In this document: one piece after another, positions 6,351 through 15,853 of the stretch | How positions within the stretch are numbered: the stretch's first letter is position 1 | How the letters are laid out: every line of letters begins with the position of its first letter | From: Viridibacillus arvi | Lineage (GTDB): Bacteria > Bacillota > Bacilli > Bacillales_A > Planococcaceae | Direction of reading: 5' to 3' | Length of the DNA: 64,000 nucleotides | Assembly: GCF_001274945.1 (NCBI RefSeq) | Contig: NZ_LILB01000005.1 | Span: 453,296-517,295, forward strand | The notes under the pieces: generated by a model | Seen by the model: the letters and a program-made list of their open reading frames with translations, nothing else | Told to the model about the DNA's origin: nothing | Database searches by the model: none | Made by a program: the position numbers and the translations under genes

Positions 6351-9149
6351 TTACTTAGCCAACCATACACGAAGAACAGATAATAACTGATCTATTTTCA
6401 ATGGCTTACTGATGTAATCTGATGCACCGGCTTTTAAGCATTTTTCTCTATCGCCTTTCATCGCTTTTGCAGTAAGAGCGATAATTGGAAGCTCTTGATA
6501 AATTTCTTGGCTACGAATATTGCGCATAGTTTCATAACCATCCATAACAGGCATCATTATATCCATTAATACAGCATCTACAGAATTATTTTCTTTTAGA
6601 ATTTCTAAACATTCGAATCCATTTTCAGCTGAAATAATCTCCATCCCTTGAGATTCTAGAGCATTTCTTAGAGCAAAGATATTTCGATGGTCATCATCCA
6701 CAATAAGTACCGTTTTATTTGATAACATATTTTTGTTCGCTTGTGTTAGTTGTTGTATTTCCTGATTTACTTGATCTGGTTCTATTTTTTCTGTAACTAC
6801 ATTTTCACTTGTTGCTACAGTTAACACTGAAGAGTCCACTTCTTCATCTAAAGGTAAGTCGATGCCACTGGGTAAATTTGGTAATAATAAAGTAAAGTTA
6901 CTACCTTTGCCTTCTTCACTATCGACAAAAACCCACCCTCCAAGTAATTTAGCGAATTCTTGGCTAATAGATAAGCCTAAGCCAGTCCCGCCATATTTTC
7001 TCTCTGTTGCTCCATCACCTTGTTGAAATGCGTCAAAAATTATTTTTTGTTTTTCATTAGAAATACCTATTCCGGTATCTATTACACTAATTTCAACCCA
7101 TTCGTCCGTAATTTCGGTATGTGCCAACTTCTTAATATTTTCCTTTTCAGCATTTTTAATATGAACTGAAATAGTACCTTCATGCGTAAATTTAAAGGCA
7201 TTGGATAATAAGTTTTTCAGAATCTGTTGAAAACGCTGTTGGTCAGTAAAGAATATATTTGTTACATTTTCATCCTTTTCAACGGTAAAATTCAAACCCT
7301 TTTTAAGTGCTACATGATCAAAGTTTTGATGTAGCAACTCTGGAACTTCACTCATATTCATTTCATCAAATTGGACTTTTAATTTTCCAACTTCAACTTT
7401 TGATAAATCCAATATATCATTGATTAATTTCAATAGGTCTTGTCCTGATGAGTGGATGATTCGCGCAAACTCTTGTTTTTCCTCATCCAAGCTGTTATCA
7501 TCTGGGGTTTCCAACATTTCAGATAAAATTAAAATACTATTTAATGGTGTTCTTAATTCATGCGACATATTGGCCATAAATTCTGATTTGTATTTTGAAC
7601 TTTTTCTTAGTTCTTCAGCGTGTTCCTCTAGGTTGATTTTTGCTTCTTCAAGCTCCCGAGATTTTTCTTCAGCATCGTGTGTTCTCTCAGATAACTGTTC
7701 ATTGATCATTCGTAATTCTTCTGCTTGAGATTGCAATTCTTCTGATTGTGCTTGTAACTCTTCGGACTGCGATTGCAATTCTTCTGACTGAGCTTGAAGC
7801 TCCTCTGTTTGAGCTTGTGATTCTTTTAATAATCGCTCAATCTCCATTCGACCTTGCACACTATTAATAGTTATACCAAGTGTCTCTAAAACACGTTGTA
7901 AGAAGTTTTGCTGAAGGCTAGTGAACGGTACTATACTTGCCATTTCCAATATACCTACGACTTCATCTTCAAAAATAACTGGCATTATAATAATACTTTT
8001 AGGATTTACATTACCTAATCCAGTTGTAATCAATTGATAATTATCTGGTATATCAGTGATAATCTGTGATTTTTTTTCTATGGCACATTGTCCAATTAAA
8101 CCTTCACCAATTTGAAACTCGCTTCTACCAGCATCATTGCCTTCACCAGCGTAGGAAGCAGTTTTAACAAAACGTGTATCTTCTCCTTGACCACGGCGGA
8201 TATAAAATACACCGAAGGATGCGCCGACCATAGGTGCTAGTCTTGTAATCAATCGTTTACCTAACTCTTCTATATCCACTATACGTTGATACATCGTTGC
8301 AATTTCTGCAAGACCTGTTTGCATCCAGTTCTGTTCACTAATTTTTTGAGTGAAATCTTTTTCTTTCTGATTATACTCTTCTAATGATCCGGCCATTTCA
8401 TTGAATGAACTAGCAATTTCTCCAATTTCATCTTTTGTCTGAATCGTGATTCTAGGAATAGCAGATAAATTTTTAAAATTTATCTTTTGAATCACTTTTG
8501 TAATAGATTGAAGCTCCTTGGACGTACTTCTAATCATCCAACTAAGTATGGTAGAAATAACCAGAATACTAAAGAACACAGCAAATATAGTAAATTTAAT
8601 CATATCATTGTACGTTTGTTGAGAACTTTTCAACGTATCAATCATAATACCCTCTTGATATTCTTTAAATTCATCAAGTGTAGATAACACTTCTAATCTC
8701 TTAGTTCTTTGTTCTTCCATCAATTCATTTAATTCTGCACTCGAACCGTTTGCCTTAATCAGTTGAATGATTTTAGACTCTGTATCGGTATATGATGTAT
8801 ATTGCTTATCTAATTTTTTTAATAGTTGCTGTGACTGTGTTTGATTTGCAATAGTGGATAATTTAATAATATTTTCTGATATAGATGCGTGATTGTCATT
8901 AATCGTTTGCAAACTTGTGTCAATATCCTTCTCATCTGCATCAATTGCTACATATAAAATTTCTCTATCTGATCGTGAAAATAACTGACGGATATCCATC
9001 ACAGTTTGAACTTTATAATAACGATCCTCTACAATTTCAGTCATATTTGTTTTTAATTTATTTAAGGTAAATACCATTATTGATAATAAAACGATTAAAA
9101 AAAGCAAGATTAAACCAAATCCGATAATTTGCCTTTTCTTAAAACTCAT
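6351..9149 (-). CDS. hybrid sensor histidine kinase with GAF, EELQ-repeat coiled coil and receiver (RsbK-like)
   Basis: 932 residues. Order: membrane helix (about 10-30), extracytoplasmic four-helix-type sensor (to about 185), second helix (about 186-207), HAMP (to 265), GAF (about 285-430), a long coiled coil (about 435-515) with SEELQ/AEELQ heptads, HisKA with MANMSHELRTPLNS (phospho-His), HATPase (TGIGIS, GGTGLGLSIS), and a C-terminal receiver (DAVLMDIMMPVMDG). All catalytic motifs are intact. The membrane and GAF inputs suggest extra- and intracellular sensing. The likely partners are the PP2C response regulator and the CheR-type enzyme downstream on the same strand, with the latter possibly methylating the glutamate-rich coiled coil. 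GGGGGAAGAG ribosome site before ATG 9149. Confidence 0.88.
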   Translation of the reverse strand: MSFKKRQIIGFGLILLFLIVLLSIMVFTLNKLKTNMTEIVEDRYYKVQTVMDIRQLFSRSDREILYVAIDADEKDIDTSLQTINDNHASISENIIKLSTIANQTQSQQLLKKLDKQYTSYTDTESKIIQLIKANGSSAELNELMEEQRTKRLEVLSTLDEFKEYQEGIMIDTLKSSQQTYNDMIKFTIFAVFFSILVISTILSWMIRSTSKELQSITKVIQKINFKNLSAIPRITIQTKDEIGEIASSFNEMAGSLEEYNQKEKDFTQKISEQNWMQTGLAEIATMYQRIVDIEELGKRLITRLAPMVGASFGVFYIRRGQGEDTRFVKTASYAGEGNDAGRSEFQIGEGLIGQCAIEKKSQIITDIPDNYQLITTGLGNVNPKSIIIMPVIFEDEVVGILEMASIVPFTSLQQNFLQRVLETLGITINSVQGRMEIERLLKESQAQTEELQAQSEELQSQSEELQAQSEELQSQAEELRMINEQLSERTHDAEEKSRELEEAKINLEEHAEELRKSSKYKSEFMANMSHELRTPLNSILILSEMLETPDDNSLDEEKQEFARIIHSSGQDLLKLINDILDLSKVEVGKLKVQFDEMNMSEVPELLHQNFDHVALKKGLNFTVEKDENVTNIFFTDQQRFQQILKNLLSNAFKFTHEGTISVHIKNAEKENIKKLAHTEITDEWVEISVIDTGIGISNEKQKIIFDAFQQGDGATERKYGGTGLGLSISQEFAKLLGGWVFVDSEEGKGSNFTLLLPNLPSGIDLPLDEEVDSSVLTVATSENVVTEKIEPDQVNQEIQQLTQANKNMLSNKTVLIVDDDHRNIFALRNALESQGMEIISAENGFECLEILKENNSVDAVLMDIMMPVMDGYETMRNIRSQEIYQELPIIALTAKAMKGDREKCLKAGASDYISKPLKIDQLLSVLRVWLAK

Positions 9150-9534
9150 ATTCTCTTCCCCCTTTTAATCATATTAAGGAAGCTGGAAGCTACAAAAAAA
9201 TAGCTGTCGAATTCTAGCAATGTCCTCAAAATATCTCTATTAATATTTTATCATTTTTAAGCGAATTGAGAGATTAAAAGTCTATTACAATAGTTTCAAA
9301 ATTACCCTACTTATATTTTCTAATTTAATTGAATGTTAATGCATATAATACCAAATATCTACTAAGAGGGTTAGCTTATATCTTTTACCCTTGTCAGAAA
9401 GTATAAATCTTAAACTATAAAATTTCTGATGAACCTTCAATTGTTTGGGGACTGTTATTTCAACTCCAAAAGTTGTAAAGTTATAGATATTGAATAATTT
9501 GATTTTTCCAATAAATTAAAGGAGTGTTATTATT
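9150..9534. other. 385-bp divergent intergenic region
   Basis: An AT-rich stretch between two divergent genes. It must hold promoters for both, but I see no convincing -35/-10 pair, no palindromic operator and no hairpin. A clear ribosome site (AAAGGAG) precedes ATG 9535. Confidence 0.5.
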
Positions 9535-10125
9535 ATGACAAAATATCCCGAACAACTATCATATTTACAAACGCCTAATGAAAAGAATATTCCTGTTGAA
9601 TTACAGACAGAGTTTGACCAACATGTAGATTTTCAACAAGAGAATTGGGGCTTTATCAATAATTTATTTAAAATACTTCCATTAAATCCACTACAATATA
9701 AAGGTTTTTTGGATTTCAAAAATACTATGTTTGACGAAAACACATGCTATTTGAATAATATAGATAAGGAAATGATGGGACTAGTTGTATCTTCTACTAA
9801 TTGCTGCGCTTATTGTTTAACAACACACAGTGATGCATTACGTGGTTTAACAGGAGATGCTACTTGGGTTGACCAGCTCACTTATAACTATCGCTCTGCA
9901 ACATTAACAAAGAAACAACGCGCTCTATGCGATTATGCATATAATGTTACTACTTATCCTCAAGAGACTACACAACAACAAGTAGACCTGTTACGTTTAG
10001 CTGGCTTTAACGACCACGAAATTTTGGAAGCTTCATTTATTGCTGGATTCTTTAATTTTACAAATCGTTGGGTAAGTACAATTGGTGCTATACCAAATCC
10101 AGGGCATTATAATCATAATAGATAA
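9535..10125 (+). CDS. AhpD-like alkylhydroperoxidase-family protein (peroxidase-related)
   Basis: The 196-residue protein has the AhpD/carboxymuconolactone decarboxylase core. The redox motif is C91-A-Y-C94 followed by His98 (CAYCLTTHSDALRG), the expected Cys-x2-Cys-x3-His geometry for peroxide reduction or thiol exchange. The C-terminal half has the all-helical ASFIAGFFNFTNRW segment seen in uncharacterised peroxidase-related enzymes of this family. AAAGGAG ribosome site. It stands alone, divergent from the kinase and followed by its own terminator. The physiological substrate cannot be told from sequence. Confidence 0.8.
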   Translation: MTKYPEQLSYLQTPNEKNIPVELQTEFDQHVDFQQENWGFINNLFKILPLNPLQYKGFLDFKNTMFDENTCYLNNIDKEMMGLVVSSTNCCAYCLTTHSDALRGLTGDATWVDQLTYNYRSATLTKKQRALCDYAYNVTTYPQETTQQQVDLLRLAGFNDHEILEASFIAGFFNFTNRWVSTIGAIPNPGHYNHNR

Positions 10126-10128
10126 TCA

Positions 10129-10169
10129 AAAGCCAAAGAGCAGCTTATTATAAGCGCCCTTTGGCTTTT
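10129..10169 (+). terminator. terminator of the AhpD-like gene
   Basis: AAAGCCAAAG and CTTTGGCTTT pair around a 20-nt loop and end in a T tract. The A tract on the other side makes it potentially bidirectional for the convergent peptidase gene ending at 10203. Confidence 0.8.
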
Positions 10170-10202
10170 ATCAAGATTGAATTGCTTGGTGTCTAGAACC
10201 TT

Positions 10203-11702
10203 TTACAAGTTATAAATTCGTGTATACTTTTCTCTTAAATAATCCGCTAAATATTTGGCATTTAAACCTTCACCTGTAGCTCCATTTAATAGTTCAAAAG
10301 GTTTTTTAAGTGCACCATATTGATGTACTTTTTCTGTTAACCATTCGCGAATTGGTGTAAGGTTACCTTCTGCCAGAAGTTCATCAAAGTTTGGAATATC
10401 TTGATCCATCGTATGTTTAAATTGAGCTGCATACATAAAACCAAGTGCATAAGATGGGAAATATCCGAAACTACCACCAGACCAATGCATATCTTGTAAG
10501 ATTCCTTCTGCATCATTTTCTGGTGTAATACCTAAATACTCTTCGTATTTTGCATTCCATACTTTTGGTAAGTCCTCTGCTTGTAAGTTTCCATTGAATA
10601 ATTCTTTTTCAATTTCATAACGAATCATAATATGAAGTGGATATGTTAATTCATCAGCTTCAATTCGAATTAAAGAAGGTTGTGCTGCGTTAATCGCACG
10701 TAAAAACATTTCTAATGAAACATTTTCAAATTGTTTCGGAGAGTGTTTTTTCAACATCTCAAAATTGTGAGACCAAAAGTTTTTATTGCGTCCTACAAAA
10801 TTCTCGAAAAACAATGACTGAGATTCATGAATACCCATTGAAGTTCCTGTACTTAGTGGTAAACCATCTAATTCCGGCATAATATTTTGTTCATATAAAG
10901 CGTGTCCGCATTCATGCACTGTACCAAGAAGTGCAGATCGGAAATCGTGTTCGTCATATTTTGTAGTTACACGAATATCACCACGGTTTAATCCGATCAT
11001 AAACGGATGAACTGTTTCATCTAAACGACCTGCTTCAAAGTCGTAATCTAGTTGTTGTAAAATTTCTAAACAAGCTGCCTTTTGCCCTTCTTTTGGAAAG
11101 AAATCAAATATGAAGCTCGTATCTGGTTGATTGTTTGATTCAACAATTCTTTGAACAAGTGGGACGATGGTTTCCTTCAACTCTCCAAAAACGCGGTCCA
11201 ATATATCCGTTGTCATATCAGGTTCATATTGGTCCAATAATGTGTTGTATGGATTATTGTCCTTGATACCCCAATACGTAACAAACTTTTGTTGCGCTTC
11301 AATAATACCTTTTAAATACGGTAAGAATAGACTAAAATCTGATTTATCTTTTGCTTTTTCCCAGACAGCTTCTGCTTTTGATTGGAGTACAACATATTCT
11401 TTGTATTCGTCTGCTGGGATTTTCTTATTTAAATCAAAAGCTTTTTGCGTTTCTTCATATGAACGACGAACAATTTCTGATAGTTCTTCTTTTTTTGTTG
11501 AAAGCTCTTGAAGTATTTCAGCTAATTCATCTGATGTTTGCAAACGGAAAAGTTCTGATGAAATCGTTCCTACTACTTCCGCTCGTTGCTCTAGCCCTTT
11601 TTTTGGTGCTCCAGTACGCATATCCCAATAAATTACTGAAAGAGCTTCTTCATAATTATCAATTTTTTTTATGTAATTTAGAAAGCGTTGTTCTACTGAC
11701 AT
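10203..11702 (-). CDS. M32-family metallocarboxypeptidase (thermostable carboxypeptidase 1 type)
   Basis: A 499-residue cytoplasmic peptidase, the usual length for the M32 family (B. subtilis YpwA, Thermus carboxypeptidase Taq). The zinc site is H263-E264-C-G-H267 in TVHECGHALYEQN, followed by the family motif GIHESQSLFFEN with the third ligand Glu, and IRYEIEKELF further on. It removes C-terminal residues from peptides. The ATG at 11702 is preceded by a GGGGG ribosome site. The 21-bp repeat array lies directly upstream. Confidence 0.93.
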   Translation of the reverse strand: MSVEQRFLNYIKKIDNYEEALSVIYWDMRTGAPKKGLEQRAEVVGTISSELFRLQTSDELAEILQELSTKKEELSEIVRRSYEETQKAFDLNKKIPADEYKEYVVLQSKAEAVWEKAKDKSDFSLFLPYLKGIIEAQQKFVTYWGIKDNNPYNTLLDQYEPDMTTDILDRVFGELKETIVPLVQRIVESNNQPDTSFIFDFFPKEGQKAACLEILQQLDYDFEAGRLDETVHPFMIGLNRGDIRVTTKYDEHDFRSALLGTVHECGHALYEQNIMPELDGLPLSTGTSMGIHESQSLFFENFVGRNKNFWSHNFEMLKKHSPKQFENVSLEMFLRAINAAQPSLIRIEADELTYPLHIMIRYEIEKELFNGNLQAEDLPKVWNAKYEEYLGITPENDAEGILQDMHWSGGSFGYFPSYALGFMYAAQFKHTMDQDIPNFDELLAEGNLTPIREWLTEKVHQYGALKKPFELLNGATGEGLNAKYLADYLREKYTRIYNL

Positions 11703-11779
11703 TTTATTACCCCCTTATGTTCCTTCTATTTTATCACGAATACCGAAGTAAATCAGTTGAAAGGTATTGTTTAGTATTT

Positions 11780-11996
11780 GTTTGTTGCACTATCTTAGCT
11801 GTTTGTTGTGTTAACTTGGTTGTTTGTTGCGCTATCTTGGCTCTTTGTTGTGCTAAGCCGGTTGTTTGTTGCGCTATCTTGGCTCTTTGTTGCGCTAAGC
11901 AGGTTGTTTGTTGCACTATCTTGGCTCTTTGTTGCGCTAAGCAGGTTGTTTGTTGCGCTATCTCCACTGTTTGTTATTTAGCAGAATATTCACGTC
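11780..11996. repeat. tandem 21-bp repeat array, copy A of a dispersed intergenic element
   Basis: Nine contiguous 21-bp units fill 11780-11968, each beginning with a variant of GTTTGTTGCGCTA. From 11822 the units alternate between two types, giving a 42-bp higher-order repeat. The next unit start (11969) leads in phase into a 23-bp motif at 11974-11996 (TTATTTAGC...ATATTCACGTC). The same motif ends copy B at 35399-35421 with 21 of 23 identities and in the same phase. On the minus strand the element lies between the helicase terminator and the M32 peptidase gene. Function unknown. 21 bp equals two helical turns. Confidence 0.95.
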
Positions 11997-12035
11997 ATAT
12001 AATCATAAAAAGCGCTAATAATTCCTATCACATGA

Positions 12036-12070
12036 AAAAAGCCAGCTCACTATATTGTGAACTGGCTTTT
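12036..12070 (-). terminator. terminator of the DinG/XPD-type helicase gene
   Basis: AAAAGCCAG(T/C)TCAC with its complement forms a 13-bp stem with one G-T pair and a TATATT-type loop, followed on the minus strand by TTTTTT. It begins 6 nt after the stop codon. Confidence 0.88.
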
Positions 12071-12075
12071 CCTTA

Positions 12076-13974
12076 TTAAACTTCTGTTGCTTCGACTGCG
12101 AAAATAGGTTGTATTTTCTCTTTATGTTTATATTCTTCTTCATTCAATAAAATATGAATGTCTCCGTGGTCTTTTGAAGTACGGATTAATCGACCCATAC
12201 CCTGCTGTAATCTTAACAGCATGAATGGTAGATCAACTTCTTCAAATGCATCAGTAGCAAATGAACGTTTTGCATCAAACAATGGATCATTTGGTGGGAA
12301 AGGTAAATCGAAAATTATCACACGCGTTAATGATTCCTCAGGTAAATCTAAGCCTTCCCATAAATGATATGAGCATAGTACTTTTACTTCGTCCGCTTGG
12401 AAATCACGGATAAGAGACGATAGTTCACGATCCCCTTCAAACGCTACATCTGCACGTAGTTCTTCGGCTAATTGTCCTTTAAATTTCTGCATTGCTTGTT
12501 TTGATTTAAATAAGATTAATGTTTTTTCGTCATCTTGTAATAACTTCTCAACTGACGAAAGTTTCTCTTCTTGAGCTACTTTGTGCAATTGAATCTTCAT
12601 AACTTCTTCATATTCAAATGGAGAAGAGACAGAGAATGATTGGAATTTGTTAATTCCTAAACTGTTTGCGATATATGAGAAGTCTTTATTGATTGATAGA
12701 GTTGCTGAAGAAAATACATAAGGTATTTTTTTCGAGAACAATTTTTCTTCAAGTACTTCTGTAATAAGTCGTGGCATGATGACAAGTGTCTCTTCACCAT
12801 CTGTTTCCTCTAACCAGTCTACAGCATCTCCTTGCGCGATAAATATACGCATTGCAGCTTCGTATTGCTCTAAGAACTCCTCAACCATACGTAGCTCATA
12901 TTCAGGAATGACATACATTTCTGATTCGAAAACAAACTCTTCAAGTAAAGATTCCACTGTATCAATTACTTTTTGACCAAGTTTTAGAAGCAGCGGAGAT
13001 TTGTTAATGCGTTTACGATCTTCATCCGATTCAATGACATCATCACGAAGCTGGTCAAAGAATAATTCATGACCATCTTGTAATTTTTCCATTGTATAAA
13101 GCGTTTTTTCTCGTAAACCATCAACCATTAACATATCTAGAAGTTTTACTATTGTATAATCTTGCACTTTGTAAGTCATCGCTTTTTGTGCTGCGTACTC
13201 AAGTAAGTGACCTTCATCAAGTACAATCATAGATACTTCAGGAAGAAGTGCTAATTGTCCTTCGCGCTCACGTGATTCTTTTGTAGCAATATGCTCCATC
13301 AAGAAATCTTGTGAACAGATGATTAAATCCGTTGCTTGGCGGTAATCTGCACGGTGTAGCGTTTGCCCACAGCGATTGCGAAGATCGCAAACCGAGCATT
13401 GTTGAATCGAGTTGTAGTTGACCTTTTGCCAATCAGCATCGCTAACATTTGGATAGTCACTACGTTGACCATATAAAGATAATGTTCCCTGGCCAAAGAC
13501 GCCATCTGGTATCGTTTCTACGATATCATCTATATATTCGCCGTCATGAAACTTTTCAGCCTCTTCAAAGCGTTTTAAACATAAGTATTGATCACGTGAT
13601 TTTGCTAAACGCACATCAATATTTAAATCAAGATATTGCTGTAATTTATGAATATCGCCACCATCTTTAACGAGCTGGTCGATTAAAGTTTCGTCTGCAC
13701 ATGCAATCAATGCTGGACGTCCAGTATAACGAGCATAAGAAATAGCTGGTAATAAGTATGCGATGGTTTTCCCTGTACCTACACCTGCTTCAGCAAATAG
13801 CACTGATTTTTCGCGTAAAACTTTTTCAATTTGATAAGCCATAAAGATTTGCTCATCACGACATTCTAGACCCTTTTCAGGTAATTCATCATAAAGCATA
13901 TCGCCCATCCAATCACCCAACGAGTCGAAGAATGATTTTTCTTTTGATAGAGCAAATGGTATTGCTTGTCTCAT
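12076..13974 (-). CDS. XPD/DinG-family ATP-dependent DNA helicase with Fe-S cysteines (YoaA/DinG-like)
   Basis: 632 residues. A superfamily 2 helicase with Walker A AEAGVGTGKTIAYLLP near residue 62, the DEAH-like VLDEGHLLEYAA, and the C-terminal motifs VLCSYHLWEGLDLP and GMGRLIRTSKD. Four cysteines between Walker A and the DEAH box (CLKRF, CSVCDLRNRC) match the 4Fe-4S cluster of XPD-type 5'-3' helicases. It has no exonuclease domain, unlike the dinG product at 32411-35194. It likely unwinds damaged or structured DNA. A GAGGGGG ribosome site precedes ATG 13974. Confidence 0.9.
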   Translation of the reverse strand: MRQAIPFALSKEKSFFDSLGDWMGDMLYDELPEKGLECRDEQIFMAYQIEKVLREKSVLFAEAGVGTGKTIAYLLPAISYARYTGRPALIACADETLIDQLVKDGGDIHKLQQYLDLNIDVRLAKSRDQYLCLKRFEEAEKFHDGEYIDDIVETIPDGVFGQGTLSLYGQRSDYPNVSDADWQKVNYNSIQQCSVCDLRNRCGQTLHRADYRQATDLIICSQDFLMEHIATKESREREGQLALLPEVSMIVLDEGHLLEYAAQKAMTYKVQDYTIVKLLDMLMVDGLREKTLYTMEKLQDGHELFFDQLRDDVIESDEDRKRINKSPLLLKLGQKVIDTVESLLEEFVFESEMYVIPEYELRMVEEFLEQYEAAMRIFIAQGDAVDWLEETDGEETLVIMPRLITEVLEEKLFSKKIPYVFSSATLSINKDFSYIANSLGINKFQSFSVSSPFEYEEVMKIQLHKVAQEEKLSSVEKLLQDDEKTLILFKSKQAMQKFKGQLAEELRADVAFEGDRELSSLIRDFQADEVKVLCSYHLWEGLDLPEESLTRVIIFDLPFPPNDPLFDAKRSFATDAFEEVDLPFMLLRLQQGMGRLIRTSKDHGDIHILLNEEEYKHKEKIQPIFAVEATEV

Positions 13975-14164
13975 CTTGTTCCCCCTCGTACGTCAACGAA
14001 AATAAAATTATTTACAACTAAACGGTAATTGAAACCTTTGCTATTATAGCATTATTCTTAACTACCTTGTTAAATGCATGTATATGATTTAATTTTTTTT
14101 CAGTTTATATGTTCAATTTGTGGTCATATCACGGCTTTCGTAGTGTTACCCAGAAAAAAGGAAA

Positions 14165-14482
14165 TTAAACACACCGTAATTGGTGCACTTTATATAATAG
14201 AAGATACTCTGTTAAATGTATATGAAATTTGCGCTCATATAAATCGCCTGTAGCGTGTTTTATTTGAAGTCGGTCTATTAACATTCCTAGCATAGAAAAG
14301 CTTGCTATATGCACGTTATTTGCTAATACAGTGTAGTTCCAATAGTAATGTGATAATTCGAATTGTTGAATCATAGGACTTACCATCAAATTCGTACAAT
14401 GATTCAACAAATTAACCAAGATGTTTCCTGTAATCAGTAAATTGGCGAATAGCCATGTTTCAGAAAATATATCTACACCCAC
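14165..14482 (-). CDS. hypothetical protein, 105 aa
   Basis: An open frame with a GTG start at 14482 and a weak ribosome site encodes 105 residues with no recognised domain: a hydrophobic N-terminal third (WLFANLLITGNILVNLL), a central WNYTVLANNVHIASFSMLGMLIDRL segment and a charged C terminus. It occupies the gap between the AI-2E and helicase genes on the same strand, with no competing gene. It could be a real lineage-specific gene, a remnant, or chance. No B. subtilis counterpart is known to me. Confidence 0.3.
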   Translation of the reverse strand: MGVDIFSETWLFANLLITGNILVNLLNHCTNLMVSPMIQQFELSHYYWNYTVLANNVHIASFSMLGMLIDRLQIKHATGDLYERKFHIHLTEYLLLYKVHQLRCV

Positions 14483-14509
14483 CCACTATACCAATAAAAA
14501 AAGAGGTAA

Positions 14510-14552
14510 AATGACAGTTGCTCTATATTATTTAAAGACTGTCATTCTTTTT
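14510..14552. terminator. hairpin overlapping the AI-2E gene stop
   Basis: AATGACAGT and ACTGTCATT form a 9-bp stem with a 19-nt loop. The T tract is better on the plus strand. On the minus strand the stem includes the stop codon of the membrane protein gene at 14542. Confidence 0.5.
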
Positions 14553-15597
14553 TAAACTCTTCTGAATCTTTCTCTTGCTTTAAATTCTCTTCAGATGGTA
14601 ATTTGATAATTTCCAAGAAGAACATCAGAAGTGGGATACCGATAAGCAACCCCCATAACCCCATTATTTTCTCAGATACAATCAATGTCACAAATGTTAA
14701 AAATACCGGTAAATTCGTTTTTGAACTCATTAATTTAGGGTTCAATATATAACTTTCAAGCGCATGAATGATAAGAACCATAACTACAAGCAACAGTACA
14801 TGTGTTATACCGCCTAATTGGAAAGCTAATATGCTTAATGGAATGAATGAAATAATAACCCCTGCTACTGGTATCAATCCTAGTACAAATATCATTATCC
14901 CTAAAATCAATAGGTTATCAAAACCCATAATGTACAACATTATCATGGAAAGTAATGAATTGATGATTGAAATTACAATCTGAACTTGAAGAACTTTCCC
15001 AAATGAATTAACGAAATTCTTACCATAATAAGCGTAAATCTCAATTAACCATGAAATACCACTTTTTTCTAAACGATTCATAAACTTCTTAATTTCAACA
15101 CGTTCTACGTTAAAGAAAAAGCTTAATAGTAAAGCTAATACAAACTGAATACCGTATTCACTGAAACTAATCACAGAAGTAAATGTCCATTCACTAGCAG
15201 AAGACAGATAGTTTGGAAGATTGAGGTTTTCTAAAAGAGATGTTATCTGAGGATACTTGTCACCAATTAAGGTTTCAACATTGAAAGAGCTTATTTGCTT
15301 TAATAGTATTTGGCATTGCTTAATAATTGCCGGCACATATTTAACAGAAGCTAAAACAATTGCTATTAGAGCCAGTAAATACAATGTCATCGACAACATT
15401 TTTTCAGTTATCGGTATTTTGGGATTTATTTTACGATAAAGCCATTGTTCTACTAAGTAAAATATATAACCCAAAATAAACGTTAATAGAACTATGTTCC
15501 AAATCGGTTTAGTTAAAAATACTACAATAATAAATACAAGTATCGCTATCACCTTTTTAAACCAAATTTGTGACCATAATTCTCTAAATCTATTCAT
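14542..15597 (-). CDS. AI-2E family transporter-like membrane protein
   Basis: A 351-residue polytopic membrane protein with about seven to eight hydrophobic segments in the AI-2E/PerM family order: two N-terminal helices, a soluble loop (about 85-150), then paired helices with the family motif IMIFVLGLIPVAGVIISFIP and the C-terminal HALESYILNPKLM and LLIGIPLLMFF segments. Family members export signals or act in Na+/H+ exchange; the substrate here is unknown. The ribosome site AAAGGAGGAG before ATG 15597 is very strong. Confidence 0.88.
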   Translation of the reverse strand: MNRFRELWSQIWFKKVIAILVFIIVVFLTKPIWNIVLLTFILGYIFYLVEQWLYRKINPKIPITEKMLSMTLYLLALIAIVLASVKYVPAIIKQCQILLKQISSFNVETLIGDKYPQITSLLENLNLPNYLSSASEWTFTSVISFSEYGIQFVLALLLSFFFNVERVEIKKFMNRLEKSGISWLIEIYAYYGKNFVNSFGKVLQVQIVISIINSLLSMIMLYIMGFDNLLILGIMIFVLGLIPVAGVIISFIPLSILAFQLGGITHVLLLVVMVLIIHALESYILNPKLMSSKTNLPVFLTFVTLIVSEKIMGLWGLLIGIPLLMFFLEIIKLPSEENLKQEKDSEEFKKE

Positions 15598-15853
15598 TAA
15601 ACTCCTCCTTTGTTTGTTATTTTAAATAATCATTCATATTTAATCTTACACATATATGTAAATATTAATAGCCAAAACCTGTTTAACCTCTATTAATTTA
15701 TATAAGTTGGCTTCTTGTTGGTTTATGCATAAAACAAAAAGCACAGAAAAACTCATCTGCACCTTCTATATTATATGCTATTGAACATCTAGTGCTACTA
15801 CATAGGGGTAATCTTTAGATACGAGTTTGCTTTTATCCAAAATCAAACCTAAA

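Noticed and set aside
11351-12079. Long plus-strand open frame of 242 codons with Cys-rich repeats
   Set aside because: It runs antisense to the M32 peptidase gene and then through the 21-bp repeats; there is no ribosome site and the Cys repeats are only the period of the array.
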